Source: Cercospora beticola
Taxonomy: Eukaryota > Ascomycota > Dothideomycetes > Mycosphaerellales > Mycosphaerellaceae
Assembly (NCBI RefSeq): GCF_033473495.1
Contig: NC_088938.1
Location: 930,001-994,000 of the forward strand
Direction of reading: 5' to 3'
Length of the DNA stretch: 64,000 nucleotides
Under the pieces are notes generated by a model. The model worked only from the letters and a program-made list of their open reading frames with translations. It had not been told where the DNA came from and ran no database searches. A program made the position numbers and the translations under genes. Shown here piece by piece: positions 11,459 through 21,034 of the stretch. The first letter of the stretch is position 1. Every line of letters starts with the position of its first letter.

Positions 11459-12249
11459 CTACATCAGCAACCAGTTTGAGCCCTTGGACGCTGCTGGGCA
11501 GGTGTCGCATGTGTAGACGCGATGTGCGGCCAGTGGACTAGGGAATTGTTGCCATGTGCGGCACAATGGACACTTCCTTGATGACTTCGTCCATGTCGGC
11601 GGAGCCGGCATGGCAATTCGCTTTGCAACGTCGACCGCAAAGCTGCCGACTTCCTCCATAGTCTGGACCAGTGGCTTGCCGTCCTCATTACGCAACCACT
11701 CCTTGTGCTCGGCGACCTGAGAGCAGATTGCTTCGCGTATCTCTGAAGTGGCGGCTGGCGCATCGTAAGCGAGTTCAGCAGCGTTCGCTATGATAGCAGG
11801 ACGACAAATTGGTTGAAACATCTTGAAGGTGCTAGTGGCCTCCTCGTGAAGATGCTTCATGTTGTATTTGTCGGCAAGAATCGCCATGTGCACGAGAAAG
11901 TCGAGCGTTTCGTCTTTACCAACTGGTACACAGAGGCCAAAAGTATACATGTATTCCACGAGAACCGCGATGTGAATCGGTTCATGGTCTGCGGTGAGGT
12001 CAATTTTCCTCTCGTGAGACTCCTGCAATATGGTGAGTAATGTTCGGGGCGTTTCGGTGCAAGCGTTCCGTGTACCTTGAAGCCACCAGTACACGCCTTG
12101 AACAACACGTCCGAGTGCAATGCGAGGACAAGTCGGTGGACCTCAAACTCTTGTTCACCACAGACGATCACGAAGTCGGTCAGATCATCTTTGCCGAAGA
12201 AGTCCTCTAGTCTGTTGCAGAAGTGCTGTTGCACCGTGCCGTTGGCCAT
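11459..12249 (-). CDS. BTB/POZ domain protein with C-terminal CxxC pairs
   Basis: Small BTB protein of the kind expanded in filamentous fungi; such proteins usually act as adaptors (for example for cullin-3 ligases), but no partner can be named. Exons are 12249-12076 and 12022-11459, giving 245 aa. The BTB fold starts near residue 18 (DLTDFVIVCGEQEFEVHRLVLALHS), runs through VLVEYMYTFG and DKYNMKHLHEEA (about 85-125), and is followed by helices. The end carries two Cys pairs (CPLC and CDTC, about 20 residues apart), a likely zinc-binding site. The 53-nt intron (GTACAC...TTGCAG) falls within the fold. An in-frame upstream ATG at 12363 would add 38 unremarkable residues; I chose 12249. The divergent neighbour is a paralog. 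Confidence 0.85.
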
Positions 12250-12511
12250 TTGAATGGTATGTGTGCGGATGAATGTACTGTGGAGGTTGAGGTCAGGAAG
12301 GTCTTGGAGTAGCCTAGAAGTGACGGGTCGCGTTTCAAGCTTCGGAAAGCGACAGCAGTCCACGGTAGGTGCGAGTGAAGCTCAGATGGCAGTCACGACC
12401 AACCTGCAGCAAACAGACGTGCGGCACTCTTAACCACTCGCACTTCAGTCCCAGTGTTCATAGACACGAAAAGTGTTCACTTACACTATCGCCATCTTGC
12501 ACTCCTCCAAG
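12250..12511. promoter_or_regulatory. Shared promoter of divergent BTB genes
   Basis: Only 262 bp separate the two start codons, so regulatory elements for both BTB genes must lie here or overlap the coding starts. No specific motif is claimed. Confidence 0.5.
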
Positions 12512-13276
12512 ATGAGCGACTTCGGTTCCGAAGTTCGTATGGATGCCATACATGATGTTCTTCGAAAGTGAGCCAACACTCCGCCCAACAGAAATGAGCG
12601 ATGGAAAATCTAATACTTACAGGATCCTCGATACGGGTGCACATTCCGACTTCGTTCTAGCTGTTGGCGAAAAAGAGTGGAAAGTGCACAAGATCGTGCT
12701 AATGATGCACTCCGATATGCTGTACAAAATGAGCACCAACGAACGTTTTGTTGTCAGTCTTTTCCTCACAGTCGGAACGTGAACTTTCGCTAACAGTTGC
12801 CGCAGGAAAGCCAGTCCGGTCGCGCAGTGCTCAAAGAGGTTGAGGTCGACCAGATCGGCGCTCTGGTGGAATTCATGTACCACGGCCGATACTGCGGCCC
12901 AGGAGGCAGGGAAGGAATAGTGGAATACACAAAGTTCCATCTGAGCATGATTGCTTTGGCAGACAGGGTGAGTCCGGTGTTCTTCGTACGGAGTTGATGC
13001 TGACATGGATAGTACATGATGCCTACGCTCAGGGCGTTCGCACTTGCTGTCATCAGTTGTGAGATCGTCAAAAGCAATGTCATCGAAAGGGCAAGACAAC
13101 TTTACAACAACCCCGAGACTCCGCTAGAAATTCGTCGCGAGATCGTGCGGCTCATCTCGCACAATCTGGACGAGTTGCATGGGGAGCGCCTTGATGCGCT
13201 CCTGGATGAGATGCCGCATCTGGCTATCAACGTCCTCAAGGCTCACAGTCGGTGGAAATGCCTCCCAGGGTACTAA
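12512..13276 (+). CDS. BTB/POZ domain protein, paralog of the divergent neighbour
   Basis: Four exons, 12512-12567, 12623-12752, 12806-12967 and 13013-13276, give 203 aa. The BTB core matches the neighbour motif for motif: SDFVLAVGEKEWKVHKIVL against TDFVIVCGEQEFEVHRLVL, then ALVEFMYHGRY and LSMIALADRYMMPTLRAFA. All three introns are 45-55 nt with GTGAGC/GTCAGT/GTGAGT donors, and each junction restores frame. Helices after the fold contain NPETPLEIRREIVRLI, which parallels the neighbour's ATSEIREAI region. The C-terminal Cys pairs of the neighbour are absent: the protein stops at KCLPGY, where a possible further 47-nt intron (GTACTA...TTTCAG) could extend it. Exon number differs from the paralog (4 against 2). 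Confidence 0.82.
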
Positions 13277-14988
13277 GAATCTTGCGCGGACTGGCTTTGC
13301 TGACACTCTTTTTCAGGCGGCTGGGACTGGTATTTGCGCTTCAGGCAGGGTTGACGCAGGATAGCCATCGAAGCAGGAGGGTCTTTGGGCAGAGCTTCAT
13401 TCCTTGTACATATCTCCGCAAATTGAGGGAACCAGCTGAGGAACAATTAGGCTTGGCTGAGCGATGTGCACCAACATGTCGTTGGATAGCCACACCAAAC
13501 GTTCCGTGAGCGGTATTGGAGTGCTTGACTACAAGTAAGGCGGAGGCGGCGTTGGCAGACATTCAGGAAGCAGGCCTGGCGATTTCGAATTAGCACGTTT
13601 GTTGCCAATGCTTGCGTAAAGATCGAGGTGCCAGCATAATGTTTGCCTTCCGTTCAAGGTATGATTGAATCATTGCAGTGTGAAGTCTTCCTGGATCGCC
13701 GAAATCGGACGTGACAGGTCTTTGCGAGTGCTGTAAACTGCTACTGTATCAGCCCAACGAGAGCGCCCGGTTCTGCCACGCGAGTCCACGCCCTGATCGC
13801 ATCGTGGACAATCTTGAACAGCACGCCATGCGTGGACTTGGGAGTGAAGGTGGGTAGACCGTGATCTCGAAGCAGAAGTGGCTCGCGTTCCTGCGTCGAC
13901 CGTGTTCCTGCATCAATATTCTCCGAAAATGCTCCAATGTGCATCGTACCCGCCCTCACCTGCAGCAGCTTAGACCCAGCCAAATCGACTGAACACGAGT
14001 CCTCTCGCCATGGAATAGCACACCAGCAGCCATGACAGTGGCAAACTGCTCCTGCCGTCCTCTTGCCACACACGGCGTCAGCCTTCAGCCCCAGGCTGAC
14101 TGGGTGCGGTGGTGTGAGGGAAGAGGTCGCGGCGTGCTTGTTCAACAAGCTCTTCTCGAACGTCCAAAATTAGAGTGGCGGCCTGCGTCTCCACGATGGT
14201 GGATCTCTCTTCGCGGAAGCAGGGCATCGGCAAGAGCGAAAGCAGCCTAGCTCGCCGCCAAGCCGTGAGGCCGACACTGCTGGTCGGAGTCTGCGACAAA
14301 GTCTGAATCGCGTGTGACGCGCCTGTTTGATCTTCGTGCACGAATCTGATGACGCGTGGAGGAGTGGCGACAGCAAAATGAAGCTGGCAGCACACAACCA
14401 GTGGCATGGAGGAGAAGAGATAAGGTGAGGACGGGCTCCGCGGCGCTTCATCGTAGAAAGGACTTAGCGAAGCATGGCGGGACGGCGATCAGGAGCACGC
14501 GTCCGCTGATTGGCCGCAGTTCGATGTGGGCTGCAAGGCTGGGCACGATGTTCAAGGGGCGTGTGAGAGCGGCCAGCGCGCGCGTGTGTGCAGTTGTGTG
14601 TGTATGGGTGTGTCTTTTGACAACGCCGTCTGCTTCTTCGCCAGTGGCAGTGCTCCATGCGTTGCATCCCGTCACCACCTCTGCCCTCCGCCGTCCGCTC
14701 CTTTCGACTATCTCATAATTCCACCCTCCGTGTTTGTTCTCCGCCGCCGTGTTATTGCCAGCACGCGGCCGTTGTTGGGCGCAGCGAGCGACCTCCGCCA
14801 CCACTGGAAGCGCCATTGGAAGCTGGCCGGGTTGCACATACACCCCTACCACACAAAGAATACGGGAATAGGCTGAACTGTGGCGGAGCTCAGGCCGGGC
14901 CATCGTATTCACCATTGCATCTTCATATGCTGTGCTGCGCCAGGACTCCGCATGATTTGCAGCGCAAAGAGAGCGCAACACAAACATC
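13277..14988. other. 1.7 kb intergenic region
   Basis: No supportable gene. A short GT-rich stretch lies near 14580-14615. The minus-strand open frame at 13741-14148 has no upstream ATG and no recognisable domain. The right half must hold the promoter and leader of the Sel1-repeat gene. Confidence 0.5.
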
Positions 14989-17578
14989 ATGGGTCCGCGA
15001 CCCACGCACCTGAACCTGCGGGATACCAAGGCAGATAATGGACAGGATGAAGTCTTCGACAAGCCGCGAATGCCCTTCTTGGGCAGAGACCTGCCGTCAC
15101 CGCGCGCGGGCGAGGTGCCACCGGCCATGTCGCCGCTGGACTTCATCGCGATGCAGAGCAGGATGTTGAAGCAGCAGTTGGCTGAGGAGAAGAGACGCGA
15201 GGAGCAAGCTGGGCGCAGAGTGAGCAGACTGGATCACAAGTTGGTGGAGAAAGAGTTCAGAAACCGACCAGACTTCTTCCGGTCAATCAGCGACCAGAGC
15301 AGGATGACGGACGTGGAAGAGGAAGAAGAGGACATCACCAGCCCGCAGTCGCAGGGCGGCAGCCAGCCCTCGACACAGACTCCTGACAGCCAAAGGCCAG
15401 TGAGTTATTATCCAACTCTCGATCGCGCGTCGTACATTACGGACGACGACGCGCCCGATGTGCCTGCTCTACCCACCCCGTTCTACGATGCGCAGGAAGG
15501 CGCCGAACCAGAGTCGCAGACAGCCGGGAAGAGCGAGCAAGACTACTTTGGCATCCCACGAGCAACATCCCCAGAACCCGTGGAGCCCAATGTCAACGTC
15601 CAGGCGCCGTCACCGAACGTGCCACCGAGTTTGACGGACAGCATCGATACAATATCCTCACATCCCAGGACCAGGACGAACGACTCGCAGCGATCGCAGA
15701 GATCACTCCAGTCGCAAAGATCGGAGAAGGAACGAGGCCTTGCGCCGCCTCAGTCGCCTCGCTATCCTAGATCACCCAGAAGCTTTCAGAGCATTCGATC
15801 TGTACCGCCTGACAGCGGCGACGAAGATGCTGCTTCTGCGAATGAGTCAACTGGCCATCCCTCTGCACGCAAGCTATCTGGCAGCAGCAACATGTCTCGA
15901 CCGCAATCGCCTTTCTCGCCTTGGATGCAGCCAATGCACAGGTCGCCTTCGATGACATCCGAGTATTCCATTAATGGTTCGCAGCAGATGCATCGCCCCT
16001 CTGCCGCCTTCAACAATTTCTCAAGGCCGATGAGTAGTTCTGGTAGGCCTTCTTCAGACGCTATGCGGCCCAGGCCATCGTTCGAGAGCCGGCCTTCCTT
16101 TGACCAAAGACCGCAAATTCCCCATAGGCAGGCTTCGGATAGGAGTAGCAGCACTGAAGCGTCTTACAAGCAAGCCGTTTCGCGCGGCAACTCTGGTGAC
16201 GATTCGAAGCCGGCTCCGAAGTTGGACATCCGAATTCCCCAATATCTACGTAGCAGTAGTGTTGTGGATGTGGCCAGTCCTACTCTGCATGGTCAGCCGA
16301 TCGGAGGTTTTCCAGAAGACGGATCCGTGACACCGGGTGGCACTAGTTCATCGTCCTACATCTACGCGAAATATGCTCTTCCACGAGGCAGACCTGTTGA
16401 CCGAGACTCAACAGCTTTCCGAGACTCCTGGATTCAAAAGCAGTTCGAATGGGACACCAAGCACGGCCGCACTCCATCACAAGAAGTGCGCGGCCATGAA
16501 CGCAACCAATCCGACAGCCCCATGTTTGAGGGCCATTCTTCACCCGCACTATCAGATGCTCCGCGGCAGGGCCGAAGTCTCGCACCAGAGGCCAGCATAA
16601 TTAGGAGTCAATCTGCGGACCCGCGCGCAAGAGACGTGGCGCATAAGATCTCTGTAGACCGCTCACCACTGCATCAATCAGAAGTTGCTTCACTGCATAC
16701 ACCTTCTGTGAACACAGAGAGCACAGATCGCACGATCAAGCCTCTTCACAAGAAGGCACTTTCTGCAGATGTCACGCCCGAAGAACACCTCGACATTGGT
16801 ATCGAAGCCCACGATGCAGGGGCCACGAACAAATCGACTTATCACTTGCGATTGGCGGCACTTGCCGGTCTACCGACCGCCATGCTTTTGTATGCGCTCG
16901 CCTGTCGACACGGCTGGGGTATGCGCCCGAATCAAGCAGAAGGTGTCAAGTGGCTGCGGAAGGCCATTGACACTGCAGGGCTCGACGTTGCAGATGCGGA
17001 GGAGAAGCTAAATTCAACCAATGGCAGCGGCAAGAAACTTGACCCGGCCGAGAGGAAGAAGAGAAAGGCCCAATACGCTCTTGCGATATACGAGCTCGGC
17101 ATCTCTTCCATGAACGGCTGGGGCTGTACCAAAGACAAAGCTCTCGCAGTGCGATGTTATGAGATTGCCGGCTCTTGGGGAGATGTTGATGCCCTTGCCG
17201 AAGCTGCTTTCTGCTATACGCAAGGCGTCGGTGTCAAGAAGGATTTGAAGAGAGCCGCAGCCTTGTACAGGAAAGCGGCTGACATGGGCATGAGCATGGC
17301 TGGTAACAGCTGGTGAGTCGTTCTCAATCTTTATCTCGCAGTTTTCACGCGTATACTGACTTTGTCCGTTCAGGATCTACAAAGCCAAATACATGGACAA
17401 CAGCAATGTCTCCATTATATCTGGTGATCTTTCGTCGAAAGACAAGTCCGATAAGAAGGACAAGAAACCCGAACCTCCCCCGATACCCGCCGACGACGGC
17501 CGCGGCGAACGACCTCCTGCTGGTGGACGAAGCCGATCGAGGTCAATATGGGGCAAGAGGAAACCAGAGAAATCATGA
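14989..17578 (+). CDS. Sel1-repeat protein, Nif1/Dsf2-like cell-cycle regulator
   Basis: Two exons, 14989-17312 and 17374-17578, give 842 aa. The first 580 residues are low-complexity, rich in Ser, Pro, Arg and Gln (many RSPRSFQS- and RPSFDQRP-like stretches), with an early conserved-looking segment PMSPLDF-like (here AMSPLDFIAMQSRMLKQQL) and a coiled-coil Glu/Arg run. From about residue 600 Sel1/TPR-like repeats begin: ALACRHGWGMRPNQAEGVKWL, LGISSMNGWGCTKDKALAVRC, FCYTQGVGVKKDLKRAAALY. Disordered N-terminus plus C-terminal Sel1 repeats fits the fungal group annotated after S. pombe Nif1, an inhibitor of the mitotic kinase Nim1/Cdr1; related Sel1 proteins activate chitin synthase. The C-terminus is basic (KKDKKPEPPP, RSRSRSIWGKRK). 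Family placement is inference from architecture. Confidence 0.88.
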
Positions 17579-19316
17579 TGCCTTTCCTGAAACCCCGCCC
17601 AATCGCTCGCCCGGCCGCAGACGAAAATCGCGCTCGTTCGCCTCACGCTGGTCTTCTTACATTTTATCCCTTTGTTCCAGGAACTTTTTCTACACCTTCC
17701 CAGGAAGCGACACGCGACTTTTCCGGTCGCTCTGGTTTTCACATTACCGGCTAATGTATATTTTCTATTGTCTTATATTCACTCACCATGCGACGGCCGT
17801 GACACTTGAATTCTTTTGACTTTTTGGGGTGAGAGGTGGGAATTTCATCGAGTCTAGATTTCTTCATCAGCTTGGGAAAGGCGGCAAGCTAGTCGATGGA
17901 CGTTCGTTGTTGAGACTCGGGCGAGTCGAGATTTGGGTAGCTGAGAGTTTCATGAGAGAGTGAGGAGGAAAAAAAGCGCTGTCTCTCAGCCAAAAGTTTG
18001 GCGGAGATATAGAGAAAAACAGAACGGCTCCTGGATGTTTTCCGACCTAGGAAATGTGAACTCAGGGAAGTCGCGGCGCAGGAAAGGAAATCGCACTACG
18101 GAAGAAAGAGAGTCTTCGTCATCATCAGATCAGTATTTCGAATATCAGTTCGAATGTCAGTCCACAGACGCGTTTGCTGTTTCTTCGAATCATGCCAGGT
18201 GATAAAGTGCATTCTGCTGTGCTGATCAGTCGTCGAGGCATTGCAGCGTTGCATGGCTGCAGTTATCCTGCACGACAAAACTTGCCTGGTTCGTGAGCTG
18301 TGACCATGGTACACTGCACTGTTACGGTTCTCTCTGTGGCTCACCCAACTGTTCCAATGCAACAGCAATAGCACAGCCGCGCCATACTCTGCATACGGAA
18401 CCCGAGTCATGTATACCGATGGGAGCCTCAGGAACAGCGTAGTCTGACCAGGGGAGCTCCGAAAGGCGAACGTGGTTACCAAACTTCACCTCAGGGCGTC
18501 CCCAAGATATCCTCTTGTCGGACATGGTGTTCTTCGTACTTGGCCGCTTGGCTGTACCATCCAATGCTGCACCAAGAAACGCCTCAATCTGGGAAAGTCC
18601 GAGATGAGAGATGGGAAAAAGCATCGCAACTGATAACGATCTGTGTATCATCAGCACATGCCAGATTCGGCTTCTCCAGCATCTCAGGCAAACGAGCATT
18701 TCGGGCTCTTGGGTCAAATGCTTGTGCTGGGATTCTGACCAACGAGGACCAATCGCTCCGGACATTCCCGCGAGACAAGACATGATGCTTTTTGCTTGCT
18801 CGGTGGAGCACGTTTTTGACGTGCCGTATGATGTCAATTGATCGCCCACTGCTGCCCCACTCGCTGGCTGTGGCACGAAACAGAGACGCCGTGGCCACGC
18901 GTGTGACCATTCCTTCCATGCAACTCTACCGGCAGCCTCGATCAACGCGCCCGGCTTTGACGGCCATGCCACAGGTTCGACAGGCCAGCGCAGCAGCTCC
19001 CAGACCGCAATGGAGCTCGCTTCCGTCATCTCTACAGCCTATACTGCCCGAGTTCCAGCTTTGGGGCCTCCCTTGACGTAGCTGCCATACGCAACAGCGC
19101 CTGTGTGCACTCGATGGCGAGGGCGGCCCCTCTTTTCGATCCTGTTGGCAGGAATGAGGAACCTTTGGCTGCTAGTAGCCAGCTTCGACATATAAGAGCT
19201 GCTTGTCTCGCTCGCGTGCTTGCAGCATAGTGGTTTGCATATATTCTTAGACTCTTGGACTCTCGCCTAGAGCCTGCTTTTACCTGTCTCTTGACGTAGT
19301 ACACCTGCACGACCCA

Positions 19317-19323
19317 TATATAA
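19317..19323 (+). promoter_or_regulatory. TATA-like element upstream of disordered-protein gene
   Basis: TATATAA lies 98 bp before the ATG at 19421; a second candidate, CATATAAG, is at 19189-19196. The closer element would place the transcript start close to or inside the short upstream frame at 19336. Confidence 0.35.
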
Positions 19324-19335
19324 GACTTTCTCACC

Positions 19336-19365
19336 ATGTCTGCTCTGCACGATAACAGTACGTAG
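19336..19365 (+). other. Short upstream open reading frame (9 codons plus stop)
   Basis: ATG in a good context (TCACCATGT), MSALHDNST then TAG, ending 55 bp before the main start. It could repress translation of the next gene if transcribed. GTACGT at 19358 could also be a 5' UTR splice donor, but no acceptor puts this ATG in frame with the main one. Confidence 0.35.
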
Positions 19366-19420
19366 ACCAATTCCCAGGACTCCAAAGGACCCAAAGGAAT
19401 TCCAGGCTAATCAGAGGACC

Positions 19421-20705
19421 ATGGCAGGCGTCGGCGGTATCCCCAACACTGAGCAGCGTGGAGCTGAGACTACTCCTCAGCAAATCCACCAGGAAGGTGC
19501 TCAGTATGTGAAGGAAGCTACACAGGCCAACCAGAGCGGCTCGGCCGCCAATGAAGGTACAGGTACGAATACCTCCCATCCAGCGCCTGAACCCATCCGT
19601 GAGCAGCCTCCGGCCAGTAATCCAGGATCGGACGACCCCACAGGAGGAATAGGCAAAGATGCTGGTGGTGTCAGTGGATCAGCCTACATTGGAAGCCCGG
19701 TTTCGAGCGAAGAGCATGGTCTTGTCGATACTGTCAAATCGTTCCTCGGTCTGAGCAAACCAGAAGAGAAGAAGGCCGAGGACACTCAGCCGGCGTGGAA
19801 TGCAGGAAGCGTCACTGCTCTGGCCGGAATCGGTGCATCTACGAGTGCTCCTGCTGTTGCTGTGGCGGCTGCCTCTGGTACCGGTCACAAGCATGAGAGC
19901 AGTAGTGGAAGCTTCACTGCCGAGATCCCGGACAGGACGCGTCCGTCAACTCTGGCCACGACAGAGCCGGCGGGGGCAGTGGGCAGCAACTCTATCAGTA
20001 CGACAGACCAAAGCATTCCTCAGAGGTCGATCCCGGGCGATAGCACTACCAACACAACCACACCACCTCCATCCTCACTGAACAACCCGAGCAACTCCGA
20101 ACCAGACACCACCGTGACAGCAGGCAGCCACCTCACAAAGACCGGACCAGACTTCAGTGCTAACGAAGGCACCAAAACAGTTCCATCAGCATTAGGCGCA
20201 ACCACAAACTCCAAATCACACACTAACATGCCCGAAATGAAAGACACCGAAGTCCGTCAACAGCAACCTGCCGATGCAGACGAGAAAGATAACCACAAGC
20301 CTCCGAAGCCAGCCGATAAGATGGCAGGTGGTAAATTGGAAAACGTCGATGCCATCCCAACAGCAGGCGGCCAGAGACTCGGTGAAGAGCACTGGGGCGA
20401 GAGTAAGATTGTGCCCGATCTGCCCGAGAAGCGTGCATCTACGTCTGGGCAGGGAGGAGTGAGTAGCACAGAGGGTCAGCCGACTTGTAAGTGACCGAAC
20501 AATCACCAATTGTGAAGATGTTGTGAGTAAGAGAGAGGAGAGGTGCTGACTTCTTCCTGTAGCTGAAGTCGCGGACAACACAGCAGCAAACACCGGCGGC
20601 GCAACAGGCGGCCCGGCATCCAACAACAATAGCAGCACCGACAGTGGAGAAAAGCAGGGTGCTTTGGACAAGATCAAGGATAAATTGAACATTGGAAAGA
20701 AGTAG
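19421..20705 (+). CDS. Intrinsically disordered Ser/Thr/Gly/Pro-rich protein
   Basis: Exons 19421-20486 and 20563-20705 give 402 aa; the 76-nt intron (GTAAGT...CTGTAG) rebuilds a Ser codon. No enzyme domain is seen. The protein is hydrophilic and low in aromatic residues. It carries one short amphipathic segment near residues 100-115 (GLVDTVKSFLGLSKPEEKK), a Pro-rich linker around 205-230, and a basic amphipathic end (ALDKIKDKLNIGKK). The end-segment plus disordered middle resembles stress or hydrophilin-type fungal proteins, but that is only an impression. The start ATG context is GGACCATGG (strong). Function unknown. Confidence 0.78.
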
Positions 20706-21034
20706 GAGGGTCCAATGATACAACATTTGCCGGTCTACTTCCAGAAAACATTCCGAAGATCGCGATGATGTGATGACGACAGTTCTGGTGATGGTCCACG
20801 AAGGGATGGGTTTCGTTTGCGTTGGCTGGCTCAAGGCATGCGCTCGATCGAATCTTTAACTTCCTATGCGTAAATGAATGAATGACGCTCTCAAGTCAGC
20901 ATAGTGCTGTAATGAATTGAACATATATATGCCTAGTGCAAGACTTTCGTCAGTTTGCGTATATGCTGTCGTATATGGATGTGTATGACTATCATGAAAA
21001 GACATATTAATAACACGACCAGTGTAGAACCATC
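20706..21034. other. Convergent 3' region
   Basis: AT-richer 3' flanks of the disordered-protein gene and the minus-strand 860-aa gene; nothing else seen. Confidence 0.6.

Larger units (their letters stand above)
17579..19420. other. 1.8 kb intergenic region with weak minus-strand frames
   Basis: Contains the 3' flank of the Sel1 gene and the promoter of the disordered-protein gene. Two overlapping minus-strand frames are open (18322-19029 with an ATG, 235 codons; 18584-18919). Neither shows a domain. A good-context ATG at 18525 begins a 67-codon tail of the longer frame, so a small gene is possible but unproven. Near 19135-19335 two TATA-like sequences and a CT-rich run precede the next gene. 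Confidence 0.45.

Noticed and set aside
13741..14148. 135-codon minus-strand frame
   Set aside because: Starts at TTG, the first ATG is far inside, and no domain is visible.
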